From Hymenobacter glacieicola (lineage in GTDB: Bacteria > Bacteroidota > Bacteroidia > Cytophagales > Hymenobacteraceae), in the NCBI RefSeq assembly GCF_014640315.1, contig NZ_BMGS01000001.1, positions 496,001-560,000 of the forward strand: 64,000 nucleotides of DNA, given 5' to 3'. Position numbers and translations under genes: made by a program. Positions 8,047 to 15,726 of this stretch are shown here, piece after piece. How positions within the stretch are numbered: the first letter of the stretch is position 1; every line of letters starts with the position of its first letter. The notes beneath the pieces are model-generated. The model was not told the origin of the DNA. It did no database searches and saw nothing but the letters and a program-made list of their open reading frames with translations.

Positions 8047-8691
8047 CTACGCTTGATATTTTTCTGCGCTAGATCTTTGCTGGCCCCGGCCAAACAGCGC
8101 GTAGAGCACCAGCGCCAGAATAGCGCCGCTGGTATCGGCGAGCATGTCCTTTTGGGCGTCCCAAATGTCGCCCTGGCTGCCCAGGAACGCGGCCCCGGCG
8201 TCGCCCCCGGCTAGCTCGGCGTACACCCACTCGATCAGCTCATAGCTCATGGCCACCGTCCCGATAACGCAGAGCGGAAACAGGTAGCTAATCACGCGGC
8301 TGCGGATAAGGTCGCGCTGGTCGGTGTACTCCAGAAGGGCGTAGGCGTAGAATCCAACCGAAAAGTGCGCTACCCGGTCGTACATGTTGCGCTTAAAGCC
8401 AAACAGGTCGTTAAACCAGGCGAAGGGCACTTTCTCGAAGGTGTAATGGCCGCCTATGGTGTGCATAAAAATCAGCACGCTCATCAGGCCGTACGCCAGA
8501 TTCGAGAACCGCACGCCCCGCACGTAAAGTACTACCAAGGCCACCACAATCAGGAAAATGGGGAGGTTTTCGGCCCACCAGGTAGCCCGGTCGGCCGGCT
8601 GGAGGCCCAGGGCTACAAACTCCACCAGGTACAAAACCAGCAGCAATTTTGGAAACCAGGACGAGGGCAGAGGGGTAGGGGTTGCGTGCAT
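8047..8691 (-). CDS. DUF2238 (YjdF-like) integral membrane protein
   Basis: 214 residues from MHATPTPLPSSWFPKLLLVL. About six membrane helices are visible, including LLLVLYLVEFVALGL, NLPIFLIVVALVVLYVRGV, LAYGLMSVLIFMHTIGGHY and ISYLFPLCVIGTVAMSYELIEW. The motifs MHTIGGHYTFEKVP, YDRVAHFSVGF, ELIEWVYAE and GDIWDAQKDMLADTSGA, with charged residues inside helices, are typical of the family. Function is unknown; the conserved H, E and D residues in the membrane suggest an ion or metal role, but that is guesswork. The frame runs up to 8880; I chose the ATG just before the first helix. Confidence 0.82.
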   Translation of the reverse strand: MHATPTPLPSSWFPKLLLVLYLVEFVALGLQPADRATWWAENLPIFLIVVALVVLYVRGVRFSNLAYGLMSVLIFMHTIGGHYTFEKVPFAWFNDLFGFKRNMYDRVAHFSVGFYAYALLEYTDQRDLIRSRVISYLFPLCVIGTVAMSYELIEWVYAELAGGDAGAAFLGSQGDIWDAQKDMLADTSGAILALVLYALFGRGQQRSSAEKYQA

Positions 8692-8907
8692 AAAGCTGGG
8701 GTGCGAAAGACGAGTTTGCCAACCCTTACGGCTCAGCCAGGTTTTAGCTGTGTTTCGCCCGATACTATATCTTGCCCGCCGGCTTGCCCTTTTGGGCCCG
8801 CCGGTAGCTTGCGGCACAACGTTGGTGGGGCCACAACGAGTTACTTGATTCAGCCGTGTACGGAAATGTGGGCACCACAATTTGTCGTTGAGCTAGCGTA
8901 AACCCCG

Positions 8908-8915
8908 TAGTTTTG
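8908..8915 (+). promoter_or_regulatory. -7 promoter element for the cyclophilin gene
   Basis: TAGTTTTG matches TAnnTTTG, with TTG at 8888-8890 (17-bp spacer). Transcription would start near 8922, leaving a short leader before ATG 8944. Confidence 0.5.
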
Positions 8916-8943
8916 CTCCCATGTTCTGCATCTGTCTTTCGCT

Positions 8944-9585
8944 ATGAAATCTTTTTTTCGTTACACGCTTCTGGTGGGCCTACTAGTTGGGCTGGGGGCT
9001 CCCGTGGTGAAGGCCGCCAAAGGCCCGCGCAAAAGCAAAAAGGATGAGGTGGTTACCATCAGCACGCCCCAGGGCGACATCCGCCTGATTCTCTTCAACG
9101 AGACGCCCCTGCACAAAACCAACTTCCTGAAGCTGGCCCAAAGCGGGTTCTACAACGGCACTACGTTTCACCGCGTCATTCCCAATTTTATGGTGCAGGG
9201 CGGCGACCCTAGCTCCAAAGACTCAGACCCAACCAACGACGGTAGCGGCGCGCCCGATGAGAAGATGATTCCGGCCGAAATCCGCCCGGAGTTTACGCAC
9301 AAGCGCGGAGCCGTAGCCGCCGCCCGCACCCCCGACTTTGTAAACCCGCAGCGCCAGAGCAGCGCTTCCCAGTTCTACATTGTGCAAAACCCGCAGGGCA
9401 CGCCTCACCTGAACGGGCAGTACACCGTGTTCGGTCAAGTGATTAGCGGACAGGACGTTGTGGATAAGATAGCCCAGCAGCCCACCGCCGACCGGAACCG
9501 CCCCGTCACCGATATCAAAATGACGGTGAAGGTGGAAAAACTTAGAAAGAAGAAAATTACGGAGCTCTACGGCTACCAGTACTAA
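8944..9585 (+). CDS. Exported cyclophilin-type peptidyl-prolyl isomerase
   Basis: 213 residues. Residues 1-24 (MKSFFRYTLLVGLLVGLGAPVVKA) are a signal peptide, so it works in the periplasm or at the outer membrane. The cyclophilin core follows: TPQGDIRLILFNETPLHKTNFLKLA, FYNGTTFHRVIPNFMVQGGDP (catalytic Arg in FHRV), SSASQFYIVQNPQGTPHLNGQYTVFGQVISGQDVVDKI. It speeds cis-trans change at proline bonds in exported proteins. The usual FxMxN segment is altered to RGAVAAARTPDFVNPQRQSSASQFYI. The tail KLRKKKITELYGYQY is lineage-specific. Confidence 0.9.
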   Translation: MKSFFRYTLLVGLLVGLGAPVVKAAKGPRKSKKDEVVTISTPQGDIRLILFNETPLHKTNFLKLAQSGFYNGTTFHRVIPNFMVQGGDPSSKDSDPTNDGSGAPDEKMIPAEIRPEFTHKRGAVAAARTPDFVNPQRQSSASQFYIVQNPQGTPHLNGQYTVFGQVISGQDVVDKIAQQPTADRNRPVTDIKMTVKVEKLRKKKITELYGYQY

Positions 9586-9662
9586 GCCTGCGCCCAAAGT
9601 TTTTCCGCTTTTTCTGTCTCTTTATCTAGCCTCGAGGCCCTGAAAACGAATTCCTCACGCAA

Positions 9663-10571
9663 ATGAAAATTCTGATTACGGGCTCTAATGGGCTGCTGGG
9701 GCAAAAATTGGTTGAGTTGCTTCAGCAGCAGCCCGGAGTAGAAGTAATAGCTACCTCACGAGGGGCCAACAAACTGGCCACGGTGTACCCGCAGGTTCGG
9801 TTTGCCCCGCTGGATGTAACCGTTCGGGAGCAGGTGCTCACAGTGCTTGAGCGGGAAAAACCAACTCACATCATTCACACGGCCGCCCTGACCAATGTGG
9901 ATGAGTGTGAGCTACACCAGGCGGCGTGCTGGGCGCTGAACGTGACGGCTGTAGCCCACTTGGTGGAGGCCTGCGAGCAACACCAAGTTCACTTGGTGCA
10001 CGTGAGCACCGACTTTGTTTTCAGCGGGGCTGAGGGGCCGTTGGCGGAGGATGCAGAGCCAGCGCCCGTTAATTTCTACGGGGAAAGTAAGCTGGCCGCC
10101 GAGCAGCTCGTGCAAGCCTGCCGCACTCCCTGGGCTATCCTGCGTACGGCGCTCGTGTACGGGGTAGCCCATGAGTATGGCCGCACCAACATTGTGCTCT
10201 GGGTGCGCGACTCCCTGCGGGCGGGCAAAGAAATCAAGGTGGTAAACGACCAGTTCCGGACGCCCACCCTGGCCGAGGACTTGGCCCAGGGCTGCTGGCT
10301 GACCGCTAAACTAAGGGCCACGGGTATTTACCACATCAGCAGCCGCGAGCTGTTCACGCCCTATCAGCTGGCCCAGCAGGTAGCCGCTTTTTACCAGCTT
10401 GATGCCGGTTTACTGGTAAAAGTCGACGCAAGTACGTTTTCCCAACCCGCTACCCGGCCGTTGCGCACAGGGTTTATCATCACCAAGGCGGAGCAGCAGC
10501 TCGGGTTCCGGCCGCATACTTTCCGGGAAGGTATTGCCTTGCTCGCACGCCAGACCGAACCGGCTGCTTAA
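9663..10571 (+). CDS. SDR family sugar-nucleotide reductase (RmlD-like)
   Basis: 302 residues. The NAD(P)-binding motif TGSNGLLGQ (residues 6-14) and the active-site Tyr/Lys in YGESK (Y139, K143) mark an extended SDR. HTAALTNVDECE and HVSTDFVFSG are characteristic of dTDP-4-dehydrorhamnose reductase (RmlD), which makes dTDP-L-rhamnose. No other rml genes lie nearby, so it could reduce another nucleotide-sugar or be a general RmlD-like protein. It stands alone on the plus strand, closed by a terminator at 10662-10693. Confidence 0.8.
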   Translation: MKILITGSNGLLGQKLVELLQQQPGVEVIATSRGANKLATVYPQVRFAPLDVTVREQVLTVLEREKPTHIIHTAALTNVDECELHQAACWALNVTAVAHLVEACEQHQVHLVHVSTDFVFSGAEGPLAEDAEPAPVNFYGESKLAAEQLVQACRTPWAILRTALVYGVAHEYGRTNIVLWVRDSLRAGKEIKVVNDQFRTPTLAEDLAQGCWLTAKLRATGIYHISSRELFTPYQLAQQVAAFYQLDAGLLVKVDASTFSQPATRPLRTGFIITKAEQQLGFRPHTFREGIALLARQTEPAA

Positions 10572-11112
10572 TAGAAAGCAAAGGCGGGACGAGCCGGCCT
10601 ACAACCCGGTGCGCATTGACTGCTGGCCACAGTTGAGGTGAATCAGTGACGTTGTAAACGCAAAAAACCCGCAGACAACGCCTGCGGGATTTTCACACAC
10701 CTATTGCAACAACCTGAAGTAGTGCCGCGCATCACGAGCAGATGTAAGCGCAGCCTACTGTAATTATTAGTAACCCAAAGCGAAAAACAGGGCCGTAACC
10801 GCGTGTTTTCGCCGGAACGGTGCTGCTACCAGCTGTAGCGGCCCGCACAACTTTGGGTATGCTGTCCTGATTATTCTAGCGGATGAAAGCGAGCAGTACC
10901 TATCGTTCCGCCTGTTCCACATGACAATATTAATAGCCTACACTAGCGTATGTAAAGGACACTTCCGTACAAGCTGTGACTTGTATTCAAGGAATACAAA
11001 ATAGGTTCTAACGTCTATCGGAGCCTTTGGATACGTTGCATGCGCTCTGATAAAGAGGCAATTGAGTAAATGAGTAACGGATAGCCGGTGCTAATAGATT
11101 GGCTTTAATGAG
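10572..11112. other. 541-bp intergenic region between convergent genes
   Basis: No credible coding frame or RNA gene. It holds a terminator (10662-10693) and a perfect 8-bp inverted repeat, TTGTATTC (10981-10988) and GAATACAA (10992-10999), with a 3-nt loop. The second half is AT-richer than its surroundings. The gap is long for two converging genes, so it may be a relic of a lost gene or an insertion site. Confidence 0.5.
10662..10693 (+). terminator. Rho-independent terminator after the SDR gene
   Basis: An A-run, CCCGCAG (10668-10674), a 7-nt loop, CTGCGGG (10682-10688) and ATTTT. It lies 90 bp past the SDR stop. Confidence 0.7.
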
Positions 11113-12102
11113 CTATTTTGTGACATCGGATCGGTTTGCCCCCAACCCAGCCAAGCTATGCAGACTGACGATGGTACCGGCCAATGCCAAGCCGGGCCAC
11201 AAGGCCAGCCACCACGCCGTAGGTGCTTGGCGCACAGTAGATAACAGCTTTCCCCAGCTCGGAATATCGGGGGAGAAGCCCACACCCAAAAAGGACAAGG
11301 TGGTTTCCAAACCAATCAGTGCCGCAACGGTAAGCGGCAGCTGGAGGGCCAGCAGTGGCCACGTGTTAGGCCAAATGTGACGCCGGAGCAACTGAAAATT
11401 GGTAAGCCCCACCATACGAGCCGCTTCCACGTAGGGCCGAGCGGCTATTTGAAGCGTAGTCGTCCGCATAATACGAGCCGCCGTGGTCCAGCAGGTTAGC
11501 GCCAGTAAGGCTATTGTTCCGGTGGCCGAGGGGCGCTGCATGGCCGCTACCCCAATCACCAGAATCAGAATAGGAATAGAATCTAGTAGATTGACGGCCC
11601 CCATCAGCAGGGAGTCAAGGGGCACGGCAACCGAGCGCTGCGCCCAGGCTGCACGCCGCAGCGGCCAGTACATCAGTGCGCCCGCCGCCACCAGCAGCAT
11701 ACTGCCCAAGAGTGGAAACGCCAATAGCTGGGGTAAAAAAAGCAGACCCAGCCCGGCCACGAGAACCGCCACGGCTACCCGAGCCACGGTGGTTAGAGCT
11801 CGGTTGCGCCAAAAGCCGGCGGCGCTACCCAGCACGGCTCCCAGCAACAAGGTAAGAATAGCGGCCGGTACACTGCTGAGTACGACGGTGCGGCTGCCCT
11901 GCAATAGGGATACGCCCACATCGAGGCCCTGCGGATCGGTTCCTAGCCAATGGCCCGCCTGGAACGGCGCTTGGGTAGTATGCAGTAAATCGGGGGTGGG
12001 AATCGAGGTGGGGGCCAGAAAGGCGGCAACTAGAATGCCCGCCAACCAGCCGCTGGCCAACACTTTTCGTTTCCCGAATCCTGCAACCCGAACTCTGCTC
12101 AT
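11113..12102 (-). CDS. Oligopeptide/dipeptide ABC transporter permease (DppC/OppC type)
   Basis: 329 residues with about six membrane helices. It is one of two inner-membrane channel subunits of a family 5 (peptide/nickel) importer. The ATPase-docking EAA loop is visible as EAARMVGLTNFQLLRRHIWPN, and AGHWLGTDPQGLDVGVSLLQGSRT is the N-terminal DppC block (GTDxxGrD...gar). ETTLSFLGVGFSPDIPSWGKLL is the C-terminal family block. Its start overlaps the stop of the DppB-type gene by 4 bp (ATGA), so the two are translationally coupled. No ATPase gene follows; the next gene is 541 bp away on the other strand. Confidence 0.88.
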   Translation of the reverse strand: MSRVRVAGFGKRKVLASGWLAGILVAAFLAPTSIPTPDLLHTTQAPFQAGHWLGTDPQGLDVGVSLLQGSRTVVLSSVPAAILTLLLGAVLGSAAGFWRNRALTTVARVAVAVLVAGLGLLFLPQLLAFPLLGSMLLVAAGALMYWPLRRAAWAQRSVAVPLDSLLMGAVNLLDSIPILILVIGVAAMQRPSATGTIALLALTCWTTAARIMRTTTLQIAARPYVEAARMVGLTNFQLLRRHIWPNTWPLLALQLPLTVAALIGLETTLSFLGVGFSPDIPSWGKLLSTVRQAPTAWWLALWPGLALAGTIVSLHSLAGLGANRSDVTK

Positions 12103-13157
12103 GCGTGCGTCCGGATTCGGGGGTCAAGCACCCGGTACAGCCCGTCGGCTAAAACCTGAGCGGCTACCCGCACCAGCGCAACCAAGCCCACGGCCCCTAG
12201 CAGCACTGGGTAATCCTGGGCGGCAGCGGACTCAGCCAGCAAGCGGCCCATTCCTGGCAGGGCAAATAGCACTTCCACTACGGTAGCCCCCGCCACCAAA
12301 TTGGGAAGCAGCTCCGACAGCAGGGCCACGGTAGGCAGCAGGGCATTGCGCAGGGCGTGGTGGCGGACTACTCGGATGGAACTGGCTCCTTTGGCGCGGG
12401 CCGTAGCAATGTAAGGCTGTTCAAGCTCGTGCTGCAGGGCCCCGTTTAGCTGTACCACCAGCCCCGGCACCGTAACCAGCACCAGACTAAGCGTGGGCAG
12501 TGTTAAAAAGTACAGCAAACGGCCCGGCTGCTGCCACCACGCCACTTCTTCCACTTCCAGCCCGAGCCCAAAGGTAGGAAACCACGCCAGCACGTCGGGG
12601 TTGGCCAGCAGCAACAACAAGCACGTAGCCAGTAAAAACAGCGGAAGCGCCCGCAGAACATGCAGTCCACTCAGCCAGGCGCTACGCCATCGGGGGCGGT
12701 GGCTCAGCCAGAGCACAAGCGCCAGGGTAAGGCCCATGCTCCCCAGGGCCGCAAGTAGCGTCAGAGGTAAGGTGTACGACAAGGACTGGCTTAGCACCTC
12801 CGTTACCGGGGCGCCGTCGCGGTAGGACGTGCCTAAGTCGCCCGCCAGCAGCTGCCGAAACCACTGATGATACTGATTGCGGGAGCCATGCCAGCGCCAG
12901 GATATGTGGCCCGTGGCCGCCGCTGAACCCAGCGTCACGTAGAACAGGGGCACATCCAGTCCGTACCGTTGCAGCAACTGTTGGGTGGTATGGGCTTGGT
13001 CGGAGGCGGATAGCCGGCGGCCGTTTCCTTCCGTTGAATTTTGCAGGAACGTGTTCCGGTCCGTATGGGCTCGGCTGAGCAGAAACAAACCGGATAGAAT
13101 AAACCAGGCCGCAAGCAGCGTCCGGGCGGTATAGCGCAGCAAAGGCCACCCTGCCAT
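12099..13157 (-). CDS. Oligopeptide/dipeptide ABC transporter permease (DppB/OppB type)
   Basis: 352 residues. An N-terminal helix is followed by an unusually long periplasmic stretch, then GDLGTSYRDGAPVTEVLSQS (the DppB block normally reading GDLGxSxxxxxPV). Helices follow, with the EAA-type loop YIATARAKGASSIRVVRHHALRNALLP and EVLFALPGMGRLLAESAAAQDYPVLLG. It forms the membrane channel with the DppC-type partner, which overlaps it by 4 bp. It lies 7 bp downstream of the substrate-binding protein gene, so all three form one operon. Confidence 0.88.
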   Translation of the reverse strand: MAGWPLLRYTARTLLAAWFILSGLFLLSRAHTDRNTFLQNSTEGNGRRLSASDQAHTTQQLLQRYGLDVPLFYVTLGSAAATGHISWRWHGSRNQYHQWFRQLLAGDLGTSYRDGAPVTEVLSQSLSYTLPLTLLAALGSMGLTLALVLWLSHRPRWRSAWLSGLHVLRALPLFLLATCLLLLLANPDVLAWFPTFGLGLEVEEVAWWQQPGRLLYFLTLPTLSLVLVTVPGLVVQLNGALQHELEQPYIATARAKGASSIRVVRHHALRNALLPTVALLSELLPNLVAGATVVEVLFALPGMGRLLAESAAAQDYPVLLGAVGLVALVRVAAQVLADGLYRVLDPRIRTHA

Positions 13158-13164
13158 AACGCTT

Positions 13165-14886
13165 CTACTGAACCGGCAGGGGTAGGGGTCGGATGCGGGC
13201 GGCTTCGTAGCCCGGCTTTAAACCCGTAACGGGAATGTGCCCCAGGCGCCGGGTGGCTGCTATCCGGTATTTCAGAAAATAAAGCACCGTGAATGGGCGC
13301 TCCTGAGCCAACAGGCGCTGAAACCGGCGCAACAGAATGATTTTGCGCGCGGGCTGCTGCGTTGCCACCAACTGCTCAATCAGGTTATCGGCAGCGGGGT
13401 TGGAAAAGCCTGTGAAGTTGCTCACGCCTACGCTCGAGGAATGCAGCAGGGAAGTGAAGTCGTAGGAAAACGGCTGCCCCGATAAGTTATTGATAAGAAT
13501 ATCCGTCTCGCCGGCCCGCACTTGCCGGCTCAGCAGGGAAGGTTCCGTAGGGCGCAACTCAACAGGAATGCCTAAGGCAGTAGCGGCGGCTCTGAATTGC
13601 AAGGCCGCAGTTTCAAAACTAGGCTCCCCGGCCCGGTAGCTCACGCTAAGCTTAAGCAGCACGGGCTGCGCGGTGGTGCCGCGCAGCCAGCTGCCCGTAG
13701 CCGAGCGCTGCCAGCCAGCTTGCTGCAGTAGCTGAACGGCCTGGGCCGGGTTGAAATCGGGCAGGGGCAGGCTGTCGTTGTAGTAAGGTTTCAGCCGCGG
13801 GCTGATAAGGCTCACGCTGGGGTAGGCAGCACCCTGCTGAGAGGCCTGGATAAGAGCGGGAACATTGAAAAGATGCGTCAGAGCCTGCCGGGTAAGCCGG
13901 TTCTGGAGGGCGGGCCGGCGCACGTTAAAGCTGGCCGTCAGGAATTGATAGGAGTCGATGGTGTGAAACTGCAAACGCTGGGTGTCGGTAGCCGACTGTT
14001 GCAAGCGGGCAAATTCGCCGGCCGGCATCAGCGAGTACAAATCCAGCTCTCCGCGCCGGAGGGCCAGGGTAGCGGTAGCCGCATCCGGGATTACCTGAAA
14101 CGTCAGGCGCTCGGGAAAAGCCTGTAGCACGGCGGGCGGAGCTGAGAGCTTATCGGCCCACCAACTGGTTTTTCGTTGCAACGTCAGGGAGCGGCCATTT
14201 TGCCACTTTACCAGCCGGTAAGGGCCGCAGCCGGGTGCGCGTTCCGGATGGCGGGCTAGCTCCAACGATTGGTACCGCCGCGCAAACTCAGCGGCCAGCG
14301 CCGGTTGCTGCTGTCGGCGCAGCTCCGGCACGGAAACCGTACGCAGTTTCCCCTGCGGATCAAGGGCGTATTCAGGAAGAATGGCGTAGTCGCCGGAAGT
14401 GCCTACATCCTGACCGACGCATACCAGCGTAAACCGGCGGGAATCCTGGGGGTCCAGGCGAATGTCGCGAATAACTCCGTAATGCGCCTGGGCTATTTCA
14501 ATAGGTAGCCCCGGGCAGTTCATGACCTTCAAGGTGAAGGCAACATCACGTGCTAGTACCGGCGAGCCATTATCCCAGGTTGCCTCAGGCCGTATCTGGT
14601 AAGTAATCAGCAGCAGAGAGTCGTTTAGGGCCTGGGTAGTAGGCATTGCGGCCGCCAGCCAGGGAGTGTAGCCGCGGGCTGCCTCGCTGGCTTGTAATAA
14701 GCTGCAATGCAGAAGATTAATTGTCTCGTTAGCGCTGGGATTATCGACGATAAGCGGATCTAGATTCTCGGGGTCCCGGGCCCAGCGGATACGGATAGTA
14801 GAGGAGGTCTCGGCGGGAGTGGGGGAGCAGGAGGAGCAAAGGCTGGCCCACAACAGCAAAATCAGACCGGGAAGAAGTTGCTTCAT
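13165..14886 (-). CDS. Oligopeptide ABC transporter substrate-binding lipoprotein (family 5)
   Basis: 573 residues. The start MKQLLPGLILLLWASLCSSCSP is a lipoprotein-type signal sequence. The body matches family 5 binding proteins (DppA/OppA): IRIRWARDPENLDPLIVDNPSA, TYQIRPEATWDNGSPVLARDVAFTLK, GCGPYRLVKWQNGRSLTLQR, and a C-terminal NFTGFSNPAADNLIEQLVATQQP. These bind peptides of two to several residues, or nickel or sugars. It heads the three-gene transporter operon. Upstream, 59 bp away on the same strand and with no terminator between, is the HGTGGWGDGY repeat precursor, so peptide uptake of that product is worth testing. Confidence 0.87.
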   Translation of the reverse strand: MKQLLPGLILLLWASLCSSCSPTPAETSSTIRIRWARDPENLDPLIVDNPSANETINLLHCSLLQASEAARGYTPWLAAAMPTTQALNDSLLLITYQIRPEATWDNGSPVLARDVAFTLKVMNCPGLPIEIAQAHYGVIRDIRLDPQDSRRFTLVCVGQDVGTSGDYAILPEYALDPQGKLRTVSVPELRRQQQPALAAEFARRYQSLELARHPERAPGCGPYRLVKWQNGRSLTLQRKTSWWADKLSAPPAVLQAFPERLTFQVIPDAATATLALRRGELDLYSLMPAGEFARLQQSATDTQRLQFHTIDSYQFLTASFNVRRPALQNRLTRQALTHLFNVPALIQASQQGAAYPSVSLISPRLKPYYNDSLPLPDFNPAQAVQLLQQAGWQRSATGSWLRGTTAQPVLLKLSVSYRAGEPSFETAALQFRAAATALGIPVELRPTEPSLLSRQVRAGETDILINNLSGQPFSYDFTSLLHSSSVGVSNFTGFSNPAADNLIEQLVATQQPARKIILLRRFQRLLAQERPFTVLYFLKYRIAATRRLGHIPVTGLKPGYEAARIRPLPLPVQ

Positions 14887-14945
14887 GAACGGATAACCGC
14901 GCGGAGTGTTAGGCTCGGCAAGTTACCACGTTTTAAGAGGAGATA

Positions 14946-15368
14946 TTAGCACACGCTGTTTGCGGAAGCAAAATGCTTGTAGCCATCACCCCAGCCGCCG
15001 GTGCCGTGCTCTAGTACCAGGTAGCCGTCGCCCCAACCACCAGTGCCGTGTTCAGCGGCCAAGTAGCCGTCGCCCCAGCCGCCGGTGCCATGTTCCACAG
15101 CCAGGTATCCATCACCCCAGCCTCCGGTACCGTGTCCAACTGCTGCTAAGTAGCCATCACCCCAGCCACCAGTGCCGTGAACAGTTGCTGCCAGGTAGCC
15201 GTCGCCCCAGCCGCCAGTGCCGTGTTCAGCGGCCAAGTAGCCGTCGCCCCAGCCGCCGGTGCCATGCCCAACGGCGCAGGTGCTAACGGTAGGGGTTGAA
15301 ACCGGCGCAGATGCTACAAATGCGAGGCTGGAAATCTGCAGGAGGGCGAGGGCTAAAGACTTCAACAT
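14946..15368 (-). CDS. Secreted precursor with seven HGTGGWGDGY repeats
   Basis: 140 residues; I know no family. Residues 1-21 (MLKSLALALLQISSLAFVASA) are a Sec-type signal peptide. After a spacer (PVSTPTVSTCAVG) come seven units of 14-15 residues, each starting with HGTGGWGDGY at residues 35, 49, 64, 79, 93, 107 and 121. Linkers are LAAE, LAATV, LAAVG, LAVE, LAAE and LVLE; the tail is KHFASANSVC. The only cysteines are C31, just before the array, and C140, the last residue, so a disulfide could close the chain. All seven cores are identical in protein although codons vary, so the peptide is selected. It could be a multi-copy signal or modified-peptide precursor, or a surface repeat protein. 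No maturation enzyme is adjacent. Confidence 0.75.
   Translation of the reverse strand: MLKSLALALLQISSLAFVASAPVSTPTVSTCAVGHGTGGWGDGYLAAEHGTGGWGDGYLAATVHGTGGWGDGYLAAVGHGTGGWGDGYLAVEHGTGGWGDGYLAAEHGTGGWGDGYLVLEHGTGGWGDGYKHFASANSVC
14979..15266 (-). repeat. Seven 42-45 bp in-frame tandem repeats
   Basis: Each unit codes HGTGGWGDGY plus a 4-5 residue linker. The seven 30-nt cores differ only at silent third positions: CAC/CAT, GGC/GGT/GGA, ACC/ACT and GAC/GAT. Units 1 and 5 are identical across the core. This excludes very recent duplication of the whole array. Confidence 0.9.
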
Positions 15369-15726
15369 GATTTGGAATTATTTGTGGTTCAAGTAATTGA
15401 ATGACACAAAGGTGGACTCCAAACCAGCCCGCGTAAAGGAAAGATGAGCGGTAAATGTGACGCGAAAAACGCGTCATCAGCCTGCATAATAAAGGCCTCC
15501 GATGAGGCCTGAAAGAAGGATTAGGTAAGATTAATCGAAGTTTTTTAGGGACATTAGTAATCTATCTGTGACTTAATTAAAATAAAAAAGATTTACTACA
15601 CCTCGTACAAAGGTTTAGACAAAGAGTAATAGGGGAAAGGCTAAATCAGGAATTTTTGTGACGCGCATTTCTAGTCAAAAACATTGCGTTAATTAGCGTT
15701 AATAGCGCATTAGCACCTATATACTC
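15369..15726. promoter_or_regulatory. Divergent control region between the repeat-peptide gene and the TPR-like gene
   Basis: 358 bp, AT-rich against its surroundings. It holds a perfect stem-loop TGACGCG-AAAAA-CGCGTCA (15458-15476). The word TGTGACGCG occurs at 15456-15464 and again at 15657-15665, so one copy lies about 90 bp upstream of the peptide gene and one about 60 bp upstream of the TPR-like gene. At 15684-15712 three units (GCGTTAAT, GCGTTAAT, GCGCATTA) repeat at a 10-bp step, one DNA turn. No TAnnTTTG promoter was found for either gene, which hints at an activator or alternative sigma factor. Confidence 0.5.

Noticed and set aside
10572..11112. Possible tRNA or other RNA gene in the long convergent gap
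   Set aside because: No cloverleaf, TTCGA arm or CCA end could be found by eye; only a terminator and one short palindrome are visible.
14979..15266. 42-45 bp repeats resembling a CRISPR array
   Set aside because: The repeats are in frame, contiguous without unique spacers of even size, and code for a conserved peptide; no cas genes are nearby.
14906..15286. Plus-strand open frame opposite the repeat-peptide gene, rich in Arg, Ser, His and Pro
   Set aside because: It is the complement of the tandem repeats. Its composition is that of an antisense shadow, and it has no signal peptide, motif or conserved unit; the minus-strand frame has codon-level evidence of selection.
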